Assembly (NCBI GenBank): GCA_034435055.1
Contig: DAOTXS010000047.1
Span: forward strand, 1 to 64,000
Reading direction: 5' to 3'
Length of the DNA: 64,000 nucleotides
Origin: DAOTXS01 sp034435055
Lineage (GTDB): Bacteria; Chloroflexota; Anaerolineae; UBA4142
The position numbers were made by a program, and so were the translations under genes. Below are positions 40,166 through 48,640 of the stretch, one piece after another; position 1 is the first letter of the stretch; every line of letters starts with the position of its first letter. A model generated the notes under the pieces. It was not told the DNA's origin, ran no database searches, and was given only the letters and a program-made list of their open reading frames with translations.

Positions 40166-41892
40166 CGCAAGACGATTTCCTCGCTCGTTTGCGCGCGGCA
40201 AAAACAGCCGACGAACATGACTGGATTGTGACGGAAGACTTGCTGAATACATTGTCTCCCGACCTTCGCGCCATCACCTGGGCGGCGGCGATTCCCCACT
40301 GGTTCAATGCTGATATTCTTGCGGCACTGCGACCTGAACTAAAAGACCAAGCCGCAAAACTCTACGCGGATTTACAAACGCTTCCTTTTGTTGAAGTGTT
40401 CCCCGAACGTGGACACAATGTCCACGAACTGACGCGCCGCTTGATGCTGGATCATTTGTGGCGAAACAACCCCGACGAATTCCGCGCGCTCTCCACACGT
40501 GCCGCTGAATTTTTTACGCAGGGTGAAGAAAATGCGCCATTGCGTATAGAAAAATGCTACCATCTTGTCATCAGCAATCCTAACGCCGGCGCAGATGAGG
40601 TGTGGAATTTCAGCGCAGGTTTGAATGATGCGTTTCGTTTTGCCGAGTTGGAATCACTCGTTGCTACCTTGCTCGAACAAGTAAATGCGAATCGTGTGTC
40701 GGGGCGCACGTGTGCACTCACCTTGTTCTTCAAAGGTTGGTTGGATAAACAAGCGTACCGTATGGCAAATGCACTAGACTCATTGCAACGTGCGCTTGCT
40801 GACGTTGGAACAGACCAACAACTTCATGCAAACGTGCTTCAGGCGATGGGCGACGTGCAGCAATTCCGTAAGGATATGAACACGGCGTTGCAAAGTTACG
40901 CGCAAGCGTTGGACTTATTCCGCGCCGTCGGCTCAAAATTGGGCGAAGCAAACGTGCTTCAGGCGATGGGCGACGAAAGCTTTTCACGGAAAGATTTTTC
41001 TAAAGCATTAGAACTCTATGCTGTAGCCCAAAACCTATACGAACAAATTGGTGATCAGTACAGCACCAGTCGTAATCTCTTGTTTCTTGCTCGTGCGCAA
41101 AATCAAGCCGAGCAGAAATCAGAGGCGATTGCCTCATGGGTGCGTTCGGCGCAAATTGCCGATGGGATTGGCATCGAGTTCTTGCGTTCGTCTGCGCTTT
41201 CTAGTCTAGCGGATGTTTGCAAAGAAATGAAGGACTGGTCGGCGTTAGCACAATTGCTGGATGAATTATTGGCAAAGCATCCAAATGATGCGGCGTTGAT
41301 TCGCGCGCGTGGGGATATGCTGTATTCCCAAAAGAAATATGACGAAGCACTCGTTGCATTCCAGCAGGCGCGCGAACTGGCTCCGCAAGATGCGAGAATC
41401 TTGAACGCGCAAGGCAACGCACTCGAATCGCTCAAACGCTATGAAGAAGCAATTGCGGCATATACTCGTGCCATTGAGATTGAACCTGATAGTGCGTATC
41501 TTTATCGCAATCGCGCAAATCAATTGCTTGACCTGGGGCGTTTGGATGAAGCGGAGAAAGATATCGCACGCGCGGTTAAATTGCAACCTGACAACGCGTT
41601 CACGCACGGTCGGCAAGGGTATCTTGCGCTCGCGCGCGGACAATTTGCGGACGCGCTCACGCATTTGCGCTATGCTGCTGAGCATAACGACGATGTGGGC
41701 TGGCAGTTGGGTCTTGCATTGGCGCAATTTGCGAATGGCAATCTGGAAAAAGCGCAAAAAATTGTTACTTCCGTGCTGGAAAAAACAGACGCTGACCAGC
41801 GCGAGAATGCGCGCGAATGGCTAGAGCGTGTCGTCAAACTCAAGCCGGAGTTAGCGGAGACAGCCGAGACCATCCGCAAGATGCTGGAATAG
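40162..41892 (+). CDS. TPR-repeat protein, partner of the NTPase
   Basis: A 576-residue helical protein. The N-terminal ~200 residues look like the winged-helix/linker region that follows a STAND NTPase (AEFFTQGEENAPLRIEKCYH). From about residue 215 come 40-residue TPR units of the ANVLQAMGD...LDLFRAVGSKLGE type, then 34-residue TPRs (YEEAIAAYTRAIEIEPDSAYL, LDEAEKDIARAVKLQPDNA). Two adjacent units share an identical 27-bp DNA stretch (40828-40854 and 40948-40974), a sign of recent repeat duplication. ATGA overlap with the NTPase gene implies a fixed-ratio complex, in effect a STAND protein split in two. Confidence 0.8.
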   Translation: MTQDDFLARLRAAKTADEHDWIVTEDLLNTLSPDLRAITWAAAIPHWFNADILAALRPELKDQAAKLYADLQTLPFVEVFPERGHNVHELTRRLMLDHLWRNNPDEFRALSTRAAEFFTQGEENAPLRIEKCYHLVISNPNAGADEVWNFSAGLNDAFRFAELESLVATLLEQVNANRVSGRTCALTLFFKGWLDKQAYRMANALDSLQRALADVGTDQQLHANVLQAMGDVQQFRKDMNTALQSYAQALDLFRAVGSKLGEANVLQAMGDESFSRKDFSKALELYAVAQNLYEQIGDQYSTSRNLLFLARAQNQAEQKSEAIASWVRSAQIADGIGIEFLRSSALSSLADVCKEMKDWSALAQLLDELLAKHPNDAALIRARGDMLYSQKKYDEALVAFQQARELAPQDARILNAQGNALESLKRYEEAIAAYTRAIEIEPDSAYLYRNRANQLLDLGRLDEAEKDIARAVKLQPDNAFTHGRQGYLALARGQFADALTHLRYAAEHNDDVGWQLGLALAQFANGNLEKAQKIVTSVLEKTDADQRENAREWLERVVKLKPELAETAETIRKMLE

Positions 41893-41910
41893 AACACGAG
41901 ACCTGTCAGA

Positions 41911-41984
41911 AAATTGGGAGCGCAGGCGGTTGTTGGTTCATCACCAAAAGCCATCCGCAAATCAATGGCAAATTGCACTTCAAA
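41911..41984 (+). pseudogene. Relic of a penicillin acylase gene 5' end
   Basis: The frame around 41911-41984 reads GSAGGCWFITKSHPQINGK, matching GSLGGYWFITKSHPPINGQ at the N-terminus of the intact acylase gene at 45074. At DNA level 41934-41984 and 45155-45205 agree at about 42 of 51 positions. No acylase sequence continues beyond. It abuts the stop codon of the DUF3343 gene. Confidence 0.8.
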
Positions 41985-42201
41985 CCAGCAACTGGATTTC
42001 AGCAATCTCAACCCGCGCGTTGTTTAGCCACGATTCCACTTGCGCCCGTTGCTCCCACTCAAACCGTAACGCCATCCCACAATCGCTTGAAAATTCGCGT
42101 GGGGTGGGAATCAACTTGACCCGCAAGCCGGCGCGCGTCAGAGTTTTCTCCGCGCGAATCGCCGCCGAAGTGGTGTGAAACAAAACGACGCCGTATTTCA
42201 T
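41980..42201 (-). CDS. DUF3343 putative Se/S carrier-like protein
   Basis: A 73-residue DUF3343 protein: VVLFHTTSAAIRAEKTLTRAG, then the signature PTPREFSSDCGMALRF with one conserved Cys. Members lie beside YedE/YedF and cysteine desulfurase genes in selenium-associated loci and are thought to carry sulfur or selenium as persulfide/selenide. It overlaps the desulfurase gene by 4 nt (ATGA). Its last codons border the acylase relic. Confidence 0.88.
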   Translation of the reverse strand: MKYGVVLFHTTSAAIRAEKTLTRAGLRVKLIPTPREFSSDCGMALRFEWEQRAQVESWLNNARVEIAEIQLLV

Positions 42202-43343
42202 TGCGCGATTCTCCGAATGGCATCCAGGGTCATTTGGATTTCTGCCCGTGTTGTGAACACGCTTGGCGCGAGACGCACCGTGCCTTTAGGAAACGTGCCC
42301 AGCGTACGATGCGCCGCTGGCGCGCAGTGCAACCCCACCCGACTCAAGATACCAAATTCCTCATCCAGCCGCCAACCGATTTCCGAAACCTCGCGTCCTT
42401 CCAGTGTCATCGAAACGACCGCCGTACACTGTGTCGCATTGCGCGTACCGTGAACGATTACTCCCTGAATCGCTCCCAAGCCATCGATCAGACTTTGCGT
42501 CAGTTCGATTTCGTGCGCACGGATGTTGGCGATGCCGCGTTGCATCACCCAGCGTGCGCCCGCGCCCAAGCCAGCAATGCCCACGCCATTGGGCGTCCCG
42601 CTTTCGTAGCGATCCGGCAACTCATTCGGTTGCTTTTCAAATTCAGAACGACTCCCCGTCCCGCCGCGCACCAATGGCTCGATGAGATTGACATCAACGT
42701 TGTCGTTCATCACAAGTCCGCCGGTACCCGGCGGACCCAGTAATCCCTTGTGCCCCGTGAACGCAAGCAGATCAATCTTCATCGCTTGCATATCAATTGG
42801 CACAACCCCCGCCGTTTGCGCGGCATCCACCAAGATGAGTGCATTCGCCTCGTGCGCGATTTGCGCGACCGCCGCAATCGGCAAGAGCGTGCCGATGACA
42901 TTACTGGCGTGATTGACGACGACGAGCCGTATCCCAGGTTCGATGGCGCGTCGCATCGCAGCGAGATCGAGCGAGCCATCCCGTTCGCACGGCACAACAA
43001 CCAATTGCACACCTTGTTGTTCAAGCGCGCGCAGAGGACGCATCACCGCGTTGTGTTCTATGCTCGTCGTTACCACGCGATCGCCGGGCTGCAACAGACC
43101 CCGCAGAACCAGATTGATCGCGTGGGTCGCGTTCAGCGTAAAGATGACCCGCATTGGATCGGGCGCGTTGAACAGTTCAGCCATCGTCTCGCGCGTGTTG
43201 TACACGATGCGCCCGGCTTCGATGGATAAGCGATGTCCCGAGCGGCCGGGGTTGCCCCCGGCGCGCTCGAGAAAACTCGCCATCGCTTGCATGACCTCGG
43301 GGGGTTTGGGAAACGAGGTTGCCGCGTTGTCGAGGTAAATCAT
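42198..43343 (-). CDS. Cysteine desulfurase family aminotransferase
   Basis: A 381-residue PLP-dependent class V aminotransferase/desulfurase: MIYLDNAATSFPKPPEVMQA, HSIEH-like TTSIEHNAVMRPL, DAAQTAGVVPIDM and the PLP lysine in FTGHKGLLGPPGTGG. The active-site loop contains LSRVGLHCAPAAHR, whose Cys would take the sulfur. This matches the subgroup found beside DUF3343 and YedE. It should supply sulfur (or selenium from selenocysteine) to TusA and the carrier. ATGA-type overlap with tusA upstream. Confidence 0.9.
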   Translation of the reverse strand: MIYLDNAATSFPKPPEVMQAMASFLERAGGNPGRSGHRLSIEAGRIVYNTRETMAELFNAPDPMRVIFTLNATHAINLVLRGLLQPGDRVVTTSIEHNAVMRPLRALEQQGVQLVVVPCERDGSLDLAAMRRAIEPGIRLVVVNHASNVIGTLLPIAAVAQIAHEANALILVDAAQTAGVVPIDMQAMKIDLLAFTGHKGLLGPPGTGGLVMNDNVDVNLIEPLVRGGTGSRSEFEKQPNELPDRYESGTPNGVGIAGLGAGARWVMQRGIANIRAHEIELTQSLIDGLGAIQGVIVHGTRNATQCTAVVSMTLEGREVSEIGWRLDEEFGILSRVGLHCAPAAHRTLGTFPKGTVRLAPSVFTTRAEIQMTLDAIRRIAQ

Positions 43344-43561
43344 TTCTTGAGGATCAGTCGAAATCCTTCTCCCGGCTTGGTTTCGATTTCAACGCTCCAC
43401 CCGGCTTTTTTCGCGACGCGCGCCACATTATCACGCGAAGTGCCGGTATCCACCAACACTTGAACCACACCACTGCCAACGTACTGCAAAAATTTTTCGG
43501 CTTGGAGCGCGGGTTGTGGACAGGACAAGCCACGCGCATCGAGAGTTTTGATGTCGCTCAT
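43340..43561 (-). CDS. tusA: TusA/YedF-type sulfur carrier
   Basis: A 73-residue SirA/TusA-fold protein: TLDARGLSCPQPALQAEKFL with the conserved Cys-Pro, then VQVLVDTGTSRDNVARVAKKAGW. In selenium loci the homologous YedF carries an extra DsrE-like domain that is absent here. The start at 43561 has AGGAG 8 nt upstream. It lies between yedE and the desulfurase gene. Confidence 0.9.
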   Translation of the reverse strand: MSDIKTLDARGLSCPQPALQAEKFLQYVGSGVVQVLVDTGTSRDNVARVAKKAGWSVEIETKPGEGFRLILKK

Positions 43562-43572
43562 TTTGATTTCTC

Positions 43573-44679
43573 CTATGCGGTTGCCGGTTCGCGGAAGGTT
43601 AATCCGATGACCACGCAAACAAGCAACCCAACGATGACTGCCGCGGGCCCAAACGCGCCTACGCCAGTCGCAGAACTCGCCAGACTAAAGTTGTGTGCAA
43701 AGCCCGCGCCCACAATCATTCCCAGCGCAAAGATGCCGGCATCGGCATCGCCTTCTCCCGAGAGAATGAGTTGACGCCCCGGGCATCCGCCCGCTAACGT
43801 AAACGCGAGTCCGGCTAACACCATTCCACCGAAATTCCACAGCGCGTCGGTGTGTGCAATCGGTTGTTTTTCAAAGCCGGGATTGAATTGACCCAGCACC
43901 AGATTCGTGGCGAACGCCGCAATAATCAACGCGACGATGCCGTTGAACAAATGCGCGTCGCGCAACAACATCAAATCACGCAAACCGCCAATCGTGCAAT
44001 AGCGACTGCGTTGCGCGAGAACGCCGATGAGCAAACCAATGCCGAGTGAAATGAGCAGGGGCGCGTGTTGACTGCCGGGTCCCGTCGTCGAAAAGAAAAT
44101 GGGACCCGTGGGATTGCCTTGTGCATCTTTGGCAAATTGGGGCGCAAAAACGAGAGCGAGAAGCAAGGCGATCATCAACGCCGGCATCACCCAGCCCAGC
44201 GCTTGTGGCGCGGCGCGATTGCGTCCCAGCGAAAAACCCATGCGCAAGAACACGATGCCGACAATGACGCCGACGACGAGACCGAGAATACCAAAAATGG
44301 CATTCCAATCGCCGGCACTGAGGCGCAGATACGCGCGCCACGGACAACCGAGAAAAACGAGCGCGCCGATGACGGCGAACATGCCGAGCAAAAATCGCAC
44401 GAGCGGCGCCGACCCGGTGCGCGGCTTGAACTCGCGGAAGAGTAAGGCGGCGACGAGTGACCCTAGCACAAAGCCGATGATTTCCGGGCGGATGTACTGG
44501 ACGACACTTGCGCGATGCAACCCCAGCGCGCCGGCAATATCGCGGCTGAAACACGCCACACACACGCCCATGTTACCCGGATTGCCAAGTTTGACGAGAA
44601 GCGGGGCAAGCACGCCAACGACAATACCGGTGGCGATGGGACCCCAACGTGAAGTAAAGAACTGTGTAACGGCGGACAT
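43573..44679 (-). CDS. yedE: YeeE/YedE-family transporter, selenium-associated type
   Basis: A 368-residue membrane protein with about ten helices. The Cys-containing family motifs are all present: LGNPGNMGVCVACFSRDIAG, FLGCPWRAYLRLSAGDWNA, QRSRYCTIGGLRDLMLLRD and LAGGCPGRQLILSGEGDADA. The wording (RDIAGALGLHRA, GPGSQHAP, QPIAHTD.LWNF) fits the subgroup called putative selenium transporter; related YeeE carries thiosulfate. The start at 44679 has AGGAG. It heads yedE, tusA, desulfurase, DUF3343. Confidence 0.9.
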   Translation of the reverse strand: MSAVTQFFTSRWGPIATGIVVGVLAPLLVKLGNPGNMGVCVACFSRDIAGALGLHRASVVQYIRPEIIGFVLGSLVAALLFREFKPRTGSAPLVRFLLGMFAVIGALVFLGCPWRAYLRLSAGDWNAIFGILGLVVGVIVGIVFLRMGFSLGRNRAAPQALGWVMPALMIALLLALVFAPQFAKDAQGNPTGPIFFSTTGPGSQHAPLLISLGIGLLIGVLAQRSRYCTIGGLRDLMLLRDAHLFNGIVALIIAAFATNLVLGQFNPGFEKQPIAHTDALWNFGGMVLAGLAFTLAGGCPGRQLILSGEGDADAGIFALGMIVGAGFAHNFSLASSATGVGAFGPAAVIVGLLVCVVIGLTFREPATA

Positions 44680-45073
44680 TTTGGGCTCCTGTTGATTTGG
44701 AATGGTCGCCACGCGCGGCGCAACCACGCGACAACAGGATCCCGAGGAACCTAGTAGCGCAGAAAACCTGGGGCGACGCTGTCGGAGGAGGCGACCACGC
44801 TGGCGCAAGAAATACTTGGATGCAACACGTGCATCTCGTTACGAGCGATTCACAATCACGATTTGCGATGCCAGATCACCATGGCGTCACCCCCTTTCAA
44901 AATTACTCACTTTCATCATACTCAACAAAGACGTAAATTGCAAATTTTCAATTCTGTTTGATCCAAAAGGTTCTCCACAAATAACTTTCGGGTTTTTGTG
45001 TTTGCGCGGCGGTTGACTTGTATCAATCGTTATGCTAAAGTTTGGTCATCCAAAACTCAAAGAGGAGGAAACA
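44680..45073. promoter_or_regulatory. 394-bp divergent intergenic region between yedE and penicillin acylase
   Basis: Minus strand: TTGCAA (44938-44943), 17 bp, TATGAT (44915-44920) starts a leader of about 230 nt to yedE. A 9-codon frame (44882-44856, MVIWHRKS) with GGGGGTG as ribosome site lies at the leader start. GC-rich imperfect hairpins follow (around 44700-44730 and 44775-44815). Plus strand: TTGACT (45013-45018), 17 bp, TAAAGT (45036-45041) precedes the acylase gene, which has an AGAGGAGGAA ribosome site. A 12-bp string at 44751 equals the end of the MITE at 7314. No known riboswitch is recognised. Confidence 0.5.
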
Positions 45074-47500
45074 ATGAAACTGTTCAAACGGATTTTGCAA
45101 ATCGTTTTGATCGTCGTGATTTTGCTCGTCGCGGTTGGAAGCCTCGGCGGGTACTGGTTCATCACCAAAAGTCATCCGCCCATCAATGGGCAAGTACAAG
45201 TCAAAGGGTTAAAGTCGAAAGTTGAAATCGTCCGCGATCCGCTAGGTGTCCCGCACATCTACGCCGATAACGTGGACGATTTATTTTTTGCGCAAGGGTA
45301 CGTCGAAGCACAGGATCGATTGTGGCAGATGGAGTACAATCGCCGCATCGGTCACGGCACGCTGTCCGATATCTTCGGCGCGACAACGATCAAGACTGAT
45401 CGATTCTTGCGGACAATGGGTTTGGGTCGCGCGGCGCGTGCAGATATCGCCGCGATGTCGGAATCGGACAAGCGACCACTGCAAGCATTTGCGAACGGCG
45501 TGAACGCGTTCATCGACACGCACCTCGACAACCTGCCGCTGGAATTCACGATTCTGGGATTCAAGCCAGCGCATTGGGAACCGGTCGATACCGTCGCGTG
45601 GGGCAAAGTGATGGCGTACAATCTCAGCGGCAATTACGAAGCCGAGTTGATGCGCGCGAACATGATCGAAAAAATCGGCGCGGAGAAAACCAAGCAACTC
45701 TTGCCGCCGTACCCGGCAAACGGTCCCTTCACGATTCCGCCTGAGGCAAAATCATACACGTACAACGATTCGCGACTCGCAATTCCTAATTCGCAATTTG
45801 TGTCAATCGGCTCTCCAAACCTACAAGAGATTGCATCAATCAATGCCTCGCTCGGTTTGCGCGATGAAGGTGTCGGTTCGAACAACTGGGTCATCGATGG
45901 CACCAAATCGACGACGGGCAAACCGCTTCTGGCAAACGATCCGCATCTGGGCATCCAACTTCCATCGATTTGGTACGAAGTGGGTTTGCACTGCACGCCC
46001 AAGACTGATGCGTGTCCGTACAACGTCGTCGGTTTCACATTCCCCGGCGTGATGGGTGTGGTGCTGGGACACAACGACCGTATCGCGTGGGGCGTAACGA
46101 ATGTCGGTCCTGACGTGCAAGATTTGTTCATCGAAGAGATCAATCCGCAGAATCCTAATCAGTCCAAGTTCAATGGCAAGTGGGAAGAGATCCAAGTTGT
46201 GGACGAGCCGATCAAAGTCAAGGGCGTCGTTTCCGAAACACTCAAGGTGCAAATCACGCGACACGGACCGATTATGACGCCGGTATTGAGCGGCATCACG
46301 CAACCAGTCGCGTTGCAATGGACGGCGTTGCGCGACCGCAGTCGTTTGTTCGAATCAGTGTTGTCGATCAATCGCGCGCAAAACTGGGACGAATTCCGCA
46401 ACGCGCTCAAGTTGTGGGACGTGCCATCGCAAAATTTTGTGTATGCCGATGTCGAGGGCAATATCGGCTATCAGATGCCGGGTAATATTCCGATTCGCGC
46501 AAAAGGCGATGGGACAGTTCCCGTACCCGGCGCTGGCGAGTACGAATGGACCAGTTACATTCCGTTCGATGAATTGCCGTTCGTGTTCAACCCACCCACG
46601 CATTTTGTCGCCACCGCGAACCAAGCAGTCGTCCCGCCGACGTACAAATATTTGCTCGGCACCGATTGGGCAGGACCTTTCCGCCAACAACGCATCGTCG
46701 ATTTATTGAAAGGAAAGGACAAACTTTCCATCGACGATATGAAAACGATTCAAGGGGATGTTTACGCAATTCCACTCGCACAGTTGCAAAAGTACGTGGT
46801 CGCGCTCAAGCCGGAAGGATTCCTGCCGACACGCGCGATGGAATATGTGAAATCGTGGGACGGCAACCTCACCACCGACAGTGTCGGCGGGACGATTCTG
46901 GAAGCGACGTACAAACGCTTGTTCGAAAATATTTTTGCGGACAAACTGCCCAAGGATGTACTCGATAGTTATCGCGGCGCAAACGATTATCATCGCCGCG
47001 TGATCATTGCGTTGTTGGACGATCCGAAGAATGCGTGGTGGGGAAACGCGGGACGCGACGCGGTTTTGCTGGAAAGTTACAATCAGGGAGTCGATTGGTT
47101 GGGGAGTCAATTTGGCGATGCGCCGGGAGATTGGAAATGGGGACGCTTGCACCTTGCGACGTTCAATCATCCGCTCGGCAGTGTGCAACCGCTCAATCTG
47201 TTGTTCAACGCGGGACCGATTGCCGCACCGGGCGGCGTGAATACCGTTTTTGCAACATCGTTCAAAGTAGTGAACAATCGGTACGAGGTCTCGAGCGTCT
47301 CGTCGATGCGCGCGATTTATGATCTTTCAAATCTCAACAACTCGCTTCACATGCACACGACCGGGCAATCGGGGCAACCATTGAGCAAACACTTTAGCGA
47401 CATGGTGTTGATGTGGCGCGACGTAAAATTCGCACCAATGTACTTTGACCGCGCGACGCTGGACAAGGTCAAGGAAGGAACACTGGTCCTAGTACCCTAG
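45074..47500 (+). CDS. Penicillin acylase family Ntn-hydrolase
   Basis: An 808-residue secreted/anchored protein. An N-terminal membrane segment (LQIVLIVVILLVAVGSLGGYWF, about 9-30) is followed by the alpha part (DPLGVPHIYADNVDDLFFAQG) and the beta part starting at the nucleophile Ser in GSNNWVIDGTKSTTGKPLL, exposed by autocleavage. ANDPHLGIQLPSIWYEV is the usual next motif. Substrates may be N-acyl compounds such as acyl-homoserine lactones, beta-lactams or N-acyl amino acids; sequence does not decide. A CGACTCGCAATTCC-type word repeat lies in frame near 45765-45800. A decayed N-terminal copy sits at 41911-41984. Confidence 0.92.
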   Translation: MKLFKRILQIVLIVVILLVAVGSLGGYWFITKSHPPINGQVQVKGLKSKVEIVRDPLGVPHIYADNVDDLFFAQGYVEAQDRLWQMEYNRRIGHGTLSDIFGATTIKTDRFLRTMGLGRAARADIAAMSESDKRPLQAFANGVNAFIDTHLDNLPLEFTILGFKPAHWEPVDTVAWGKVMAYNLSGNYEAELMRANMIEKIGAEKTKQLLPPYPANGPFTIPPEAKSYTYNDSRLAIPNSQFVSIGSPNLQEIASINASLGLRDEGVGSNNWVIDGTKSTTGKPLLANDPHLGIQLPSIWYEVGLHCTPKTDACPYNVVGFTFPGVMGVVLGHNDRIAWGVTNVGPDVQDLFIEEINPQNPNQSKFNGKWEEIQVVDEPIKVKGVVSETLKVQITRHGPIMTPVLSGITQPVALQWTALRDRSRLFESVLSINRAQNWDEFRNALKLWDVPSQNFVYADVEGNIGYQMPGNIPIRAKGDGTVPVPGAGEYEWTSYIPFDELPFVFNPPTHFVATANQAVVPPTYKYLLGTDWAGPFRQQRIVDLLKGKDKLSIDDMKTIQGDVYAIPLAQLQKYVVALKPEGFLPTRAMEYVKSWDGNLTTDSVGGTILEATYKRLFENIFADKLPKDVLDSYRGANDYHRRVIIALLDDPKNAWWGNAGRDAVLLESYNQGVDWLGSQFGDAPGDWKWGRLHLATFNHPLGSVQPLNLLFNAGPIAAPGGVNTVFATSFKVVNNRYEVSSVSSMRAIYDLSNLNNSLHMHTTGQSGQPLSKHFSDMVLMWRDVKFAPMYFDRATLDKVKEGTLVLVP

Positions 47501-47556
47501 TTGCCCAGTGCGATAGTTATTTCAATGAATGTCGCGCCAACTGTCCAACCATTGAA

Positions 47557-47665
47557 CTAGTGCAGCAACATGAGAAAGTTGCATACAAAGCCGATGTGGA
47601 AACACCGACAAATGCGGCAATAAATCATTTGCCCACTACGCACTTTCATGTTGATGCACTACTAG
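47557..47665. mobile_element. 109-bp MITE-like element, copy B
   Basis: Same length and ends as copy A (7314-7422) but inverted. It begins CTAGTGCAGCAACATGAGAA, like the right end of A, and its reverse complement begins CTAGTAGTGCATCAACATGA, like the left end of A (28 of 31 matches). The middle is unrelated. Its right-hand CTAG supplies the TAG stop of the 36-aa gene at 47662-47772. Confidence 0.75.
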
Positions 47666-47772
47666 ATAAACATCTTGCCAGCCAAGACCAAAATCACGCA
47701 ACCAAAAATAATCACGTTGATCAGAACGAGTAACGAAATAAAGAACCAATGGCGATAGGTGAGACCTTGCAT
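47662..47772 (-). CDS. 36-aa single-pass membrane peptide
   Basis: The ATG at 47772 has GGGAGGA as ribosome site and starts 1 nt after the birA stop. The peptide is MQGLTYRHW followed by one membrane helix (FFISLLVLINVIIFGCVILV) and AGKMFI. The stop codon lies in the end of MITE copy B, so the original protein may have been longer. No homologue recognised. Confidence 0.55.
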   Translation of the reverse strand: MQGLTYRHWFFISLLVLINVIIFGCVILVLAGKMFI

Positions 47773-47773
47773 A

Positions 47774-48526
47774 CTATCCTCCCTGCGATTTGATTAACGT
47801 GACATCACCGGCAAGCAATTCGATGCCTGAACCATCGGCGCGCCGCACGACGAGCGCGCCGTTTTCGTTCACGCTTTCCGCAATCCCTTCGACGATGCCG
47901 GCGGATGTCTGCGCACGCACCCTTTGATTCAGCATCGCCAATCGACTGCAATACTCGGCGCGCAAATCTTCATCCACGCGCCAATAATATTTTTCGATTT
48001 CACGCAAGATCGCTTGCGTCAGCCGCGCGCGCGGAAACGATTTGCCCAATTCATCGGCGATGGTTGTGGCTTCTGCCGGCATTCCTTCAACCGATGCGGC
48101 ATCAAAATTCACATTGACGCCGATGCCAACGATGATGTACTCCAGCCGGTCGCCGACGATTCCCGACTCGCACAAAATTCCCGCGATTTTTTTCCCGCGC
48201 ACAAGCAAATCGTTGGGCCATTTGATTTGCGCGTCCAGCCCGGTTTCGGCGCGAATCGCTTCACACACGCCCAGCGCAACTGCCATTGTTACACGCGATA
48301 CTTGGTGCGGCGCAAGAGTCGGACGCAGAACAATCGACATTAGAATCGACGAGCGTGGTGGCGCAAGCCACGCACGCCCCAACCGTCCGCGCCCGGCGGT
48401 TTGCTCGTCCGCGATGACGACGGTGCCCGCAGGTTCACCAGCATCGGCGATTTGTTTCGCCGCGTCGTTCGTCGAGCCAATGCAATCGTAGAAAATAATC
48501 TGCTTGCCAAGTGTTTGCGTCTGCAA
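47774..48526 (-). CDS. birA: Biotin--[acetyl-CoA-carboxylase] ligase
   Basis: Joins biotin to the lysine of biotin carrier domains via biotinyl-AMP. 250 residues without the N-terminal helix-turn-helix, so a group I ligase that does not act as the repressor. Motifs: FYDCIGSTNDAAKQ, ADEQTAGRGRLGRAWLAP (GRGRxGR), KWPNDLLVRGKKIAGIL, YIIVGIGVNVNFD. Its likely client is the carrier protein encoded at 58888-59385. The 36-aa membrane peptide gene follows at 1 nt. Confidence 0.93.
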   Translation of the reverse strand: MQTQTLGKQIIFYDCIGSTNDAAKQIADAGEPAGTVVIADEQTAGRGRLGRAWLAPPRSSILMSIVLRPTLAPHQVSRVTMAVALGVCEAIRAETGLDAQIKWPNDLLVRGKKIAGILCESGIVGDRLEYIIVGIGVNVNFDAASVEGMPAEATTIADELGKSFPRARLTQAILREIEKYYWRVDEDLRAEYCSRLAMLNQRVRAQTSAGIVEGIAESVNENGALVVRRADGSGIELLAGDVTLIKSQGG

Positions 48527-48604
48527 GCCCCGCGCGATTTCATCAGTAGAAAATTTTCCGTCGTCCGTCTTCCGTCCTCCGTCGTTATTATATCAGCAAA
48601 AATC

Positions 48605-48633
48605 TTGACTCGCAATCTCAATGGTGCTACACT
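48605..48633 (+). promoter_or_regulatory. Promoter of the HIT gene (leaderless)
   Basis: TTGACT (48605-48610), 17-bp spacer, TACACT (48628-48633), 7 nt to the ATG at 48641; no ribosome site. Upstream, 48560-48590 is a CCGTCTTCCGTCCTCC word-repeat half next to birA. Confidence 0.6.
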
Positions 48634-48640
48634 GGGCAAC

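Noticed and set aside
44751..44762. Third copy of the CTAG-bounded element (12-bp match to its end)
   Set aside because: No matching second end is found about 109 bp away, so at most a solo remnant; it could be chance.
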